Part shown: one piece after another, positions 15,399 through 26,308 of the stretch | Layout: every line of letters begins with the position of its first letter | How positions within the stretch are numbered: position 1 is the stretch's first letter | Assembly: GCA_020631735.1 (NCBI GenBank) | Contig: CM036197.1 | Location: 41,215,880-41,279,879, forward strand | Origin: Saccharum officinarum | Lineage: Eukaryota; Streptophyta; Magnoliopsida; Poales; Poaceae | Direction: 5' to 3' | DNA: 64,000 bases | Notes under the pieces: generated by a model | The model's input: the letters and a program-made list of their open reading frames with translations, nothing else | Databases searched by the model: none | What the model was told of the DNA's origin: nothing | Position numbers and translations under genes: made by a program

Positions 15399-15530
15399 AT
15401 CAATGCATTTCGGGGCGAAAATTTGTCCTCGCGTAAAATTCAGAGCGTATATGGATTGACCAGCATCGTTCTGACGCAACGCAGGAGACAGTCAATAAAC
15501 ACGTACGTTGCAGTTTGTTTGGCAGAACAA

Positions 15531-15875
15531 TAAGGGTGGGTTTATATGTTGAAAAGTTTTTGACAAAATGTCGCATCAGATGTTTAATACGAGGTCGGAA
15601 GGGGTTTTCAGATACTAATAAAAAAATCAATTACATAGCTTGCTTGAAACCGCGAGACAAATGTATTAAGTCTAATTAATCTACATTAGCACATTTGTTA
15701 CTGTAGCACTTTAATGTCAAATCACCGACTAATTAGCTTAAAATGTTCATCTCGCGATTTCCAACCAAAATGAGTAATTGGTTTTTTTTCGTCTACATTT
15801 AATGCTCCATGCATGTGCCGCAAATTTTGTTACTGTAGTTTTTCGTGAAAACTTTTTAAATCTAAACACGGCCTA
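15531..15875. mobile_element. GGCCTTGTTTAG-type MITE copy with TAA flank
   Basis: The ends are GGGTGGGTTTATA and TCTAAACACGGCC, flanked by TAA on both sides, consistent with a PIF/Harbinger (Tourist) insertion. The core shares the GACTAATTAGCTTAAAATG and CTCGCGATTTCC blocks with the copy 130 bases to the left. Confidence 0.65.
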
Positions 15876-16643
15876 AAGAAGACGACTGCTTCAGCTCGTA
15901 CTCTTGCGCTGCACGACCGGGACGCCCGCTTCGCGCATGTGTTTTGCAGAAAATTCAGATGAAGAAACGGCCGTCTGAGTTCCAAAATAATTAAGAAGTT
16001 GCTCCCAGTTTGGTTACTTGTGACAGTTAGATTAATCTAGAGCTTGATGAGATTGGTGCAACAACCTTTGCCAAAGACAAAAGGGAAAGGCATCTAGAGC
16101 TACTAGGGATGTCTCCTTTACCTGCCCATCAATCAGAACTACCATACCTACTGAATCTGTCAGGTACAGGCAGCAACATTAGAGAAACGCACTTCTTTGT
16201 ACCATGTCTCCGAACTCTAACCATCTCTTTTGTCACCGATCGTTTTATCATCATCAAAAGGGTAACAAAAACTGTACTCACGAGTCACGACGTCCCTTGT
16301 TCTCTGAATGTCATTCCATGCGGGCACAAATGATCGAAAAGCTCACGTAGAGACAGTGCCCAATTCTGTCATGCACCAGCCCTCTCCGGAGGCAAGGCAT
16401 GTGAGGGCTATGAGCAAAAAGATGTCCTGCCGTTTGGCACCCTGTGGACTGTGGCCGCCCAGTGGCAACAAACCAAGCTTTTGAGGCCCTTTGGAACATG
16501 GCCTAGGAGCTTAGCTGCCTATCAATGGCGACTTTGCTAAAGATTTCTCTCTCTGTTTTCTATCTACCTCACGAACGGCCGAAAGATAGCAGGGCAGTAT
16601 ATAATGTCCTGACGAAGAATTGGCGGACAAGGGCATCAGCAAG

Positions 16644-16675
<32 letters not shown>

Positions 16676-17535
16676 CGGCAATCATTTCAACCAGAGTGTT
16701 TTCTGATTTCTGTCCCTAAAAGGCAGTGAACTAGTGAGCCAGGAATCGAGTATGCACTGAGCCATCCCCTTCAGTTTCCTCTTTCTCAGTTCTCTGATAC
16801 TATCCGCACTCGTTGTACTCTAAATCCATCCTCTAAAAGGTCCGGTCATCAAGATTCTCTTCTCTATACTCAATTCTCCAGCACCCATCATCATCTATAT
16901 CTCCTACTCTATACCAACTGGGCCCACTTGTCAATATTATTTTATTTTCTCTCTCCCCCTCCCCCCTCTCTCTCTCTTCCTCCGCCCGGTCTCTCTCCCC
17001 CGGTCTCCCTCTCCGCGCGTGCGGCAGCGTCTGCCCGTGGGCCCCACGCCCGATAGCGGACGTCCTGGAAGCCGCTAGATTTGGCGGACGGCCGCCTGTT
17101 CCGGATCCTTTAGCATACAACGTTGCAGCTTCGTTTTCCTGTAAAAGTCTCCTCCAGGATCGTTTACAGGTCCCACCCTCCCTAAGCTTTCTCTCTCCCC
17201 CTCCCTATTTTGTTAGTTTTTTCTTCAAAAAAGTTACTACTCACAGCCATCTGCTCAGTGCAAAAAAAAGTTATTAGCCGTCTAGAGAGGCATGTATTAG
17301 TTGGTATGCACATCTCAATAAATGCTATTTAAGCAGTGTTGACAAAAATTTGAAACACTGTATGGCTAGTCTATTTGGTACAACTGCTCTATCATCATTA
17401 ACAATAATAACCGGATATGTACGCATCCAACTAGAGTGTTGATCAGGCCAACCTAAAACTGAAGAGCACGACAGAACGTGATCACAAATTCATTTATTTT
17501 TTAGATATATTATTAGATGAATTCAATTTTGTGCC
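15876..17535. other. Intergenic region, no recognised gene
   Basis: Contains a C-run at about 16,644-16,674 and pyrimidine-rich low-complexity DNA at about 16,940-17,010. Open frames are short and unconvincing. Confidence 0.5.
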
Positions 17536-17538
17536 TAA

Positions 17539-18251
17539 GACTATCTCCAACAGTCCGAACCCAAATGGGAGACACATTACCTGGTTTGGGTAGCGCACGG
17601 TGAAAGGGTGTGTAACTCAAAACTTCGCCTTTCCAATAACCGATGCATCCTCCATCGCTCTCATCGCCCCCATCCACCAACGGCGGCGCCCACCTCCTCC
17701 CCATCCACCGGCGGCCGCATCTCCTGCTCCCCCATCCACCGGCGGCGGCGAGCCTCCCCCTCACATGCTGTCACGGGCAAGGAACAGCCACAACGCCGCC
17801 TCCCTCCTCCTGTGGTGGCGTCGGTGGTGGTGGAGATCCAGGACGAGGTGAGCATGCAGAGCACGCGCCGGCGTCGGTGGGGATGGAGTGAGCGTCGCTG
17901 ACTCGGCGGCCGGAGGGGAAGGGGCCCCGCCGTCGAGCCCATGCCCCTGCGGCGCAAATTCTGGAGAGAAAGCCGCCGTGTTGCACAGGGCCATCCCGCT
18001 GGTCAGGCCTATGCTTGGCCGACGCCGCCGCTGGGAGGAGAAGCGGAGGGAGGGGCCGCCTCGCCGCGGGCCCACGGCTTTGGGGCCAGAGATTTGCGTT
18101 GCCCCGCCTCCACGACGCTTCTTTGCGTCTCACCTCGTCCGGTAGGCAAAATAGGTACTCTATTTGCGTCTTTCGTTGGAGGATGTTTTTAATACGCAAA
18201 AACACTGTGTAGGACCTATTTTGCGTTTAGGTTGCATTGTTGGAGACAGTC
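17539..18251. mobile_element. Harbinger-like element with GC-rich interior (713 bp)
   Basis: The inverted ends GACTATCTCCAACA and (read inward) GACTGTCTCCAACA are flanked by TAA at 17,536-17,538 and 18,252-18,254, matching the TWA duplication of PIF/Harbinger elements. The interior (17,640-18,150) is much more GC-rich than the surroundings, with overlapping proline/arginine-rich frames on both strands that suggest captured genic DNA. No transposase is encoded. Confidence 0.65.
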
Positions 18252-18359
18252 TAAGAGGGCAGAACGGCAGAGTGGCAGACGATTTTTTGAGCCATAATAT
18301 AGGAATAGGAAATGTCTGGAACATGGCATCTAACTGTCCGGAAGCTGCTTCCTAAACCA

Positions 18360-19320
18360 CAGAAATTATCGTGTCGTCCGCTCGCTCTTGCCCGCGCCAC
18401 ACGGCCCTGCTACCATCCACTCCCTCCATGCCCCACGCGCGCCCCCATCCCACTCCACGCAGCTCTCCCATCCTGCGTCGTGTCTTTCGCCAATATTGTG
18501 CTCCATCTCTCCTCCGCACCCCACCCTGCTGGTTCGCCTTCTCCACCGAAGCGTCCCGCCACGGCTTTCTCCACCGGAGCAGCGAGCTCTACATCGGTGA
18601 ACTTCACGCGCCGACGAGACTCCATTCCCAAGCAGTGAGGAGATGTGCGCTGAAAGCGCATATTGCAAACATATGTTTGAGGTGTTTTAGAGGTATGTTG
18701 TAATTGTTTTATATTGGTGTTGCAAAAGTAGATCGTGATGTTGCAAAAGTAGATCGGGATGTTGCACATGTTGCAATAACTATGCATGCATGTTTCATGT
18801 ATATGTTCCAAATGTTTCATCTGTATTAGACGCATGTTGTAAGTGTTTTCATCTAGATGTTGCAAAAGTAGATCTGGATGCTGCATATATTGCAAGCGTA
18901 TGTTTCAAGTGTTTCTTACGTACTCACTCCGTCCCTAAATAATTGTTGTTCTTGCTTTCTAAGAAATATTTTTAACTAATTTTATATAAAAATACTAATA
19001 TCTATGGTACATTATTAATATCATTAGATAGATGGTTGAATCTATTTTCATAATAAATTTATTTAGACATACAAATGTTGCATGTATTTTCTATAAATCT
19101 AGTCAAACTTATGGCACGGAAAAAAACGACAGTTATTTAGGGACGGAGGAAGTACGTTGTAAGTGTGTCATCTAGACGTTGCATGTGTTTGTAATCGTTT
19201 TCAAGTATTTTTTAGGTGTTTTTGCAAGTGTTTCAGACACATATTTTAAGTATTTCATTTGTCTTCTTTTATATGCTGCAACTGTTACGTATGAATGTTT
19301 AAAAATTAAATTTAATTGGA
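18360..19320. repeat. Dispersed repeat with degenerate ATGTTGCAA-rich tail
   Basis: A GC-rich head (18,360-18,640) is followed by repeated variants of GATGTTGCAAAAGTAGATC, TGCATGTTTCATG and GTTGTAAGTGTTTCATCT. The same head-plus-tail organisation recurs at 35,580-36,173, so this is a dispersed family, possibly Mutator-like. Ends were not defined. A Stowaway MITE is nested in it. Confidence 0.5.
18923..19152. mobile_element. Stowaway MITE nested in the dispersed repeat
   Basis: The ends CTCACTCCGTCCCTAAATAA and TTATTTAGGGACGGAGGAAG are inverted repeats flanked by TA at 18,921-18,922 and 19,153-19,154. Removing it rejoins TTACGTACGTTGTAAGTG of the host repeat. Confidence 0.88.
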
Positions 19321-19659
19321 TGTTGTACATAGGATGCACATAGAAAGCAGCGGACAGCTAGACGTTTAGGGCGCTCACTCGCAAGGCCGATGCGCTTAGG
19401 TGTTGCTCCCTCGCTGAGCGGATACCATTCCAGCAAGTCCGTACATGAGTGGGTGATTGGGCTTACGTACGTTTGGGCCTCGATGAGTCGATGTATCCAT
19501 GCCGTGCGTATAATTCTGCAGCCCAAGATGATCGCGTAACAATACTTCCAGATAGCAACCACATTCCAGCAATCGTCAGTTGTCAGCCATGTTGAAATTC
19601 CCTGAAATTCACCCGTACCAAACAATATTAATGGGAAAAACAAGGAAGTTTCCATTTTT

Positions 19660-20130
19660 AAGGTTTGCAATTAGCAAATGTATAACAGTACAAAATTCGA
19701 ACAACTTGAAGCTTATATAGTCTACACATGCACCTTTTCCTTCTACTGTTCGTTCAAACACATAGGTATGGATCGTTTTTCAATTGGCACGGAGCTGAAC
19801 TTTCCATGCAAGGCAAGCAACAACAATGGTACGGATAAGTAAGAATGGTCAACACAGTGAATGACTCCCACCTTCCTTCAGGTTCTGTTCTGCTATCGCT
19901 GCCGATTTGGGTCAACACGAACAGTTGCACGTGTGACGATACCTACAAGCAAGGTTTGACAATTTGGAGTTGGACGTGGCTCCAGCCATGCAGATCTTGA
20001 GTTCTTGACAGATTCATGGAACGACCGTCAGCTCAGAGTAGTTGGGCTAAACTGAAACTATGTGATCATATATAATCTCAAACAAGAAGTTGACTTGAGA
20101 GGTTGAGACAAATCTCAAAGCCCATTGCCT
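19660..20130. repeat. Diverged copy of the DUF3615-like gene 3' flank (orphan)
   Basis: This stretch shares blocks with 20,480-20,850 (GTTCGAACAACTTGAAGCTTATA variants at 19,696 and 20,517, then GTTCGTTCAAA and GCAAGCAACAACAATGGTAC). It also shares blocks with 45,120-45,330 (CACGTGTGACGATAC and AAAAGGGGGCAGTAACAGT). It is probably the remnant of a further tandem copy of the gene cluster. Confidence 0.55.
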
Positions 20131-20933
20131 TGTAAAAGGGGGCAGTAACAGTATGATGTACAGACTCAAGTGCAACGCAATCGTACAAGGGAAGGATGAG
20201 GTGTGTGACGTAGGCGTGCAGGTCGACGCAGTCTGTAGACATGAGGAGGTGTACGCATCGAAGGATGAAGATGAAGAACTCTCAAAAAAAGAAGGATGAA
20301 GATGAAGGGGTTTCTCATCGGCTCCCCCACTCTCACTCCCGCCGCGGCCGACATGCGAAAATCGATGGATGGGCCAAACTGCCTCGGCCTGGCCCAGCTA
20401 CAGCCCCACCTGTCAAATTGTTAGCGTTAGCCTTCCATGTTCCAGTCATGCCATGGTACAGTAGTTCACAATTTTCTTTTCAAAGGTTTGCAGCTAGCTC
20501 ATCCGACAGTGCAAAGTTCGAACAACTTGAAGCTTATAGTTAACAAACGTACAGCACAGTACTTCTTTCTTCTTCTGTTCGTTCAAAAAAACGCACAGGT
20601 ATCGTTTTCAATTAGCAAGGACCTGAACTTTGCTTGCAAGGCAAGCGACAACAATGGTACGTACTAAGTTTTGATGAGACAGTTTTCTGAAGGCATCCAT
20701 TGCTTAGTTTTTATCCATGAAACTACTGTATACCAAATCCGAACAGTGAATTCCTCTAACCCTCCTTCAGGTTAGCGACCGATTTGGATCAACGCTGTTG
20801 CAAAACAGTACTGCCAGAATGTGCACGTTCGACGTTATCTGCAGAGTGGCAACTAGAACTGGTAGACGTTCAGCGGAACGAGAGCCTTCCTTGTGCACTG
20901 CTGCTGTCTCCCTCGTTCTTCCTTGCTAAGCCG

Positions 20934-23118
20934 TCATACACATCTCCAGCAAAATATGGAGAAATCTTTCTCGGTTTCATCTTCGTCATCCTGGTCATCT
21001 TCATCGTCGCTATCATCTTCAGCAGAGCGGGATTTGAGACAAGCCACAGCTTTGGCACAATCTATCCTATCAGCAAACCACTTCACAAGGTCAATGTCTC
21101 TGTCAGGATCGAAAAACCTGTAGTCCACGTCAATCAATGTTGGGCAGATACGGTCATCCTCTGTTTCACTTTCACCTGTCTGGTGTGGATGCCCTCCGAA
21201 GTGCTCCTCACCATTTGGATGATCGATTTTTTTCTTGCTCCTCGTACAAGCATAGCAATTACCTGCGTTTGTGCACAAGATTAGAGACAGGATCTGCTAC
21301 TGAAAATACGCCAAGGAAAAAAAACTTAATACCAAAAAATCATAAACTTTGCAAACAGCCAGACAAGACATATCAGGCTGCACAAAAAACAAATAGTACG
21401 TCTCGAGGTTGCAACACTCCACATTTAAACAAACAAATTCCAATGCATAGCATTGTTGATCCCAGAATCTTCTGTTCAACGTCGTATAACAATGGTCAAG
21501 AGCCTTAAGGCAATCCTACTACTGCATATAAATAAGCCCAAAGCTGTTATTACTTGTTTTTCGGCAGAACCCTTGTTTGTTGTGCTACTGTTAAGCAAGA
21601 TCCAGAGGATTTCATCTATCAACCAACAATCAGTTTTATTTGAGGAACTATTCATACCGGGAACAGAGAAATAGACGCAACAAATAGGGAACACTAATAG
21701 AAGTTTCTTGGTCACCAGGTTTAACTAGTGTACAGAATATGCAGCTTAACCCCCAATCCACTAGCTAGTCCTAAAGGAACAACCAATCTACTAATCATAT
21801 ATTAACTTTGTAATTATGACAGGAGTGGCCCTAGCATTTGCAAAGCAGACAAGCAAGCAAGCATGCTTATGTTGCTCAGGTGTCGCTCAACTTTATATTA
21901 ATCAATGGTGAAATGGATCTGAGATCAAAAGCATACCAACATGGCTTGGTGATGGCTGTGTGTGAACCAGCATGCAGCAGACGGTGATGTCCTCTTCAGA
22001 ACAGTTTCTGTTAGGCGGATTATGAGCTTCAGCAAAAAAGTGCACAGGAGTCTGGCTTTGGGATCGTTTACGCTTTGGCCAGGCCATGAAATTGATGTGG
22101 AAATATCGGTCAAAGAAGCCATCCTCAACCTTCACGGTGCTTTCGCCATAGGTGGTATGAAGGCAGTAACGTGCCCCGGTTTGGCGAGCAAACTTGCGCA
22201 ATGCCGCATCTGCAATGTCAAGCAAGGTTTGATACACTTTCCTCACGATCCTCCTCTTTTCGTCGATGATTCGACCAATTCTCACGCTCAGCTGTCGAGA
22301 ACAAGGCTGCGGCAGCGGTGCATCTGGCAGCGGGAGAGGCTGCAGCATGGCGGACAGGCGCAGGATGTCGTGCGAGGAGAGCCTGCGCCTGCCACCCAGC
22401 AGCGAGAGCGCATCGCGCTCCACAGGTGGCAGCACTGAGGTGACGAAGTGCGCAAGGGCGGAAGGTTTTGGGTGCCGCGCCGCCTGGGCAGACACCTGGA
22501 ATGGAACGGCTTCCAATCCCGTGCGACCGATCGGCACTGCCCCGCGTGCGGAGGCGGAGGCGCCATGGAGGGCGGCAAGGGAGAGGGCGAGGTGCCAGAG
22601 GGCGTCGTCGTGGGAAAGATCAGGGCACTGGTGGCAGAGGTAGCCGACCAATCCATCGAGGGAGCGGTGGGAAAGGCGGCTTATACCCTCGGTGCTGACG
22701 ACGTGGACATCGATGGGGTCGGCGCGGAAGGGGAAGGCGGCGGCGTACCAGACGGAATTGAGAATGATATTGTGGACGGGGTGGAGTGGACCGTAGCAGT
22801 GCCCGCCGACAAGGAGGCCGCGAGCGAGGGTGGTCCGGAGCTCGGCGGCGGGCAGTCGGGAGATGGCGTCAATGTAGTATCCGCGGATGAGACCCAGCAG
22901 AAACGGACGCACGGCCCGAGCATCTCGTGTCGTCCTCGGCAGATCAGGCTTCTTCTCGGTGACCTGCTGCTGCCGATTCGGAAGAGGGGTTTTGCACTGG
23001 GCGGCGCGATCGTAGGAGGAGGAACCGGAAGACTGGGGAGAGGAGGATTCGGAGTGCCCCGAACCAGATTAGCGCGGAGGCGGCGACGGCGGCGGCTACG
23101 ATTACGCCGGCCAGCCAT
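20934..23118 (-). pseudogene. DUF3615-like gene, copy 1; start codon out of frame
   Basis: This is a grass-type DUF3615-like gene of unknown function. Exon 1 (23,118-21,937) and exon 2 (21,262-20,934, TGA) join in phase 1 across a donor TTG|GTATGC and acceptor AACGCAG|GT. Motifs are IRGYYIDAI, VGGHCYGPLHPVHNIILNS, YFHINFMAWPK and HFFAEAHNP in exon 1, and GNCYACTRSKKKIDHPNGEE then DVDYRFFDPDRDIDLVKW and a long acidic tail in exon 2. The C-x-x-C and HP motifs may bind metal. Against copy 2 it has a 1-base loss near 23,051-23,070 just after MAGRRNRSRRRRRLRANL and a 27-base shorter serine-rich stretch, so the conserved ATG no longer reads into the body. The body is otherwise open. It is a pseudogene, a gene using another start, or a sequence error. 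Confidence 0.7.
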
Positions 23119-23139
23119 GCCCTAGCTCCTGATCTCGCA

Positions 23140-23190
23140 CGCCTCCTTATTTTATTTTATTTTATTTTATTTTAAAGAACTATCATGCCT
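23140..23190. repeat. (ATTTT)n microsatellite just upstream of copy 1
   Basis: Pentanucleotide run at about 23,150-23,174, 30-55 bases upstream of the conserved ATG. The same run is longer at about 31,210-31,255 in the duplicated fragment. Confidence 0.9.
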
Positions 23191-23199
23191 TGCAACGGA

Positions 23200-23510
23200 A
23201 AAAAACCCGGTTGTGCTCGTTCCCAGACGTTGGACGCCCCTCCGTCCTCACAGCCTCGCCCCCGCCCCCGCCCGCGTCCCCGTCCCCGCTTCCCGCACAG
23301 AAGAAGAAGAAGAAAAGCACGGCCTCGCCCCGCGCCCCCGCCCCCGCTTCCGCATAGAAGAAGAAGAAGAAAAGCATGGCCTTGCCTCCGCCCCCGCTTC
23401 CCCCGTTCCGGCCCTCGCGCGTACGGGATCCGCCCCTTCTCCCGACCTTGTCGGCGCCCCCAGCACCATGCAGTTGAAGCAAAAAATTGAAACAAAATCT
23501 CAAAACCAAC
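23200..23510. repeat. GC-rich spacer with a duplicated block
   Basis: Two roughly 57-bp units (about 23,275-23,390), each with a GAAGAAGAAGAAGAAAAGCA stretch followed by GGCCT and C-rich sequence. No gene is supported. Confidence 0.6.
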
Positions 23511-23519
23511 GCAACATCA

Positions 23520-23857
23520 ACCGAGACCTAATGCAACAAACGTAGAAAACCAATGCAACACAGTGAGATGCTCAACCCAAAGACCTCGCCGGAACCCTAG
23601 CCTACTGCAACATTATCCGAGACCTAATGCAACAAACGGAGAAAACCAATGCAACACGGTGAGAGCTCAACCCAAAGAGCTCGCCGGAACTCCTAGCCTA
23701 CTGCAACATCACCCGATACCTGATGCAACAAACGGAGAAAACTGATGCAACACGGCGAGAGCTCAACTCAGAGAGCTCGCAAGAACCCTAACCTACTGCA
23801 ACATCAACCGAGACCTAATGCAACAAACGAAGAAAACCATTGCAACATGGTGAGAGC
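23520..23857. repeat. About 96-bp tandem repeat, three and a half units
   Basis: Units contain GAGACCTAATGCAACAAACG, AGAAAACCAATGCAACAC, GAGCTCGCCGGAA and CTACTGCAACAT, starting near 23,523, 23,619, 23,715 and 23,810. The fourth is cut at 23,857 by the giant solo LTR. GAGCTCACAC and AGCTCGCAGGAACCCT on the far side, from 30,579, continue it. Confidence 0.8.
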
Positions 23858-25074
23858 TATAACACCCCGGTGTTACGCATGCATTTAGCACCTGTAAATC
23901 ATGAGCATAAGCATTGTCATGCATTCATTAACATTGCATGAAATAATGAATGAAACATGCTTGTTGCATTGTTTGTTTAAATAAAACTATGCCATGATTG
24001 TGTTTGTAATGGTGTTAAAAATGCTTGTTTGTTAGTTTAATTGATTTTAGAAATGTTTCACATGCAATTGGGAACAAAGTTCATTTTGGAATTTTTTCCA
24101 AATTCTTCTTCTAACAATAATTCTAAAAAATGCTGAAAAATAAGAAAAATAGATTTAAATCAACTTTTAACCTCCATCTCCAAAACTGTTTAGATTTTGA
24201 CTTTACTCCTTTTGGCAAAGTCGTAGAGCTCCAAAGGTTGAACAATTTTTATTTTTACCCCAAATCCTTAAAACAGTTTTTGGTTGCTCAAAATTGTGAT
24301 TCAAATCAATTTGGAAAAGGAAATAAAAAAAGCTCTCCTCACCTTGTTGGGCCGGCCGCTTCACTTTCGGCCCACGGCCACAAGCCGGCCCAGGCCTTCG
24401 CCGCGCCTCACCCTCTCCCGCGTGCCCCGTGCGAACGCGCGCTGCGCCCCGACCGCGCGCACGCACGCTCTGCCCGCGCGCAAGCCGCGTCTGCCGCGTG
24501 GCCGCCGGTCGTACGCCAGTGTGGGTGGTTGTCGGCCGCTCCGACCGCGGCCCACGCCCTTATCCCCTGCTCAAGACCGCTCCCCTCTCCATTCTCACTC
24601 TCTCGCCCTCCATTCGAAAGAAAAGTTCGGCGAGCGCTCCTCCCCCTCTGCCACTCACCGCCGCGATGCTCGCCGTCATCGTGCTCCGCCACCGCCCCCC
24701 ATTCCCCGATTCGCCTTGACTCCAACTTCATATAATCGTGCGCCACCCTGTGCGCACGCTTTCACCGCCGTTCTCGCAGAGGTGAGCGCCCAATCAGGCG
24801 GCCTTCTTCCCCACCTCCGGCGGGAGTGCCGCCGCGGCTCGTGCGGCCAACCGCGCCGCCGTGCTTCTTCCTCCTCCTTCACCTAGGGTTTTGCGTCTGC
24901 CTCGACGCCACGGACCCTGCGCGCACCCCCGCTAGCCTAAGCGTTGCCGGTGTCGGCACTTCGGGTCGTGCAGTGCCGCCGCGTCACCATGTGCGCTGGC
25001 GAGCATGCTCTTGCACCCCTCCTATGCCATCTCCTACCCCGTCGTGCGCGGCTCGCCGAGAGGGGCACACCGGT

Positions 25075-25606
25075 AGGGATGAAAACTGACGGAAACGATC
25101 GGAAAAAATCCTATTTCTACTTCTGTTTCTATATTTTTTTGCGGAAACGGGAGCGGGTTCGGAAAATGCGGGTTCGAAAATAGAATCGGTATATACGGAC
25201 ATACGGAAACAGACAAATACGGATGGAGAGCCGAAAAATTAAATTAAGATCATATAATTTAATATTCTCAAAGTATACATATATAAAGTCATGTAATAAT
25301 ATATACAAAGTTTAATATTCATTTACATGCTATGTACGTGAACATAACATGCATATTTGGTGATTCGTAGTTATATTAACATAACATAAGGATATGTAAT
25401 TGTTGAACATGTAGAACATAGATTGAAAACGGGATAAATACGGGTCTATTCCGTATTAAAATGGGATTACTCGGAAACGAACGGAAAACACTATTTTCTA
25501 CTTCTGCAAATACGAAAATAGGATGTCGCAAATACGGAAACGGACGGAAAAATATAGAAAACGGAACGGAACGGTACGGAAAAAATTCCGTCCGTTTTCA
25601 TCCCTA
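25075..25606. mobile_element. hAT-type MITE nested in the giant LTR (532 bp)
   Basis: The ends TAGGGATGAAAAC and GTTTTCATCCCTA are inverted repeats. The flanks CACACCGG (25,067-25,074) and CATACCGG (25,607-25,614) form an 8-bp duplication with one mismatch. The interior is AT-rich, with CGGAAACGG-type subterminal repeats. Confidence 0.85.
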
Positions 25607-26308
25607 CATACCGGTGCCGGTCATGCCGCCGGAGATCTCACCGGCGGTGTGAATGGGCAGGTCAGCGCCGCCTTCTGCCCCGGTTGACTGACCGGTGGGG
25701 TCAGTTGACCCGCGGGCCCATCTGTCTATCGCTCTGTGTGAATCCGGGGTGAAGCAAGCGGGTGCACTTAGTGTTTTAGGCCGGGTTTGAATAAAGGATT
25801 TTCAGAAATGATTTTTTCAGAAAACGTTTAAATGATTAGAAAAATTGTATCTTGCTCATTTTTCTCCAAATCTGGTGAAAGAAGTTTTGCTAGGTTTATT
25901 TTGAGTAGATTTACAGTATAAAAATATTGCATGTTACTTTTGTGATACTTTTCTGTACAGTTTTATTTTACTCTTATGAATGCTATTAATCTTCAGAAAT
26001 GCATAGTAAATCACATGTTGCTCAGAAAATATGGTTCCACTTGCATTAGTCTTCTTTTGTGATGTAGTTTATGTGAAAAATATATTCCATACTTGTCCTG
26101 TGTAAAAATATGGATGTTTAGTTCAAGTGTTGTTTATTGCTTACATTTGTTATTTTTGATAGAGAGCAAATTATGTACAGAAAATGTACATGATAAATTT
26201 TTGTACATTGCTTATTTGCTATATAGAATGTTGGAAAAATGCTAGTTCTACTGTTGAACATTTTTCATAGTACAAAGTATTTTTAGGTGCTTTTCTATCG
26301 TGTCACTT

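Noticed and set aside
22288..23125. Frames antisense or out of frame to DUF3615-like copy 1
   Set aside because: They are explained by the GC-rich exon of copy 1.
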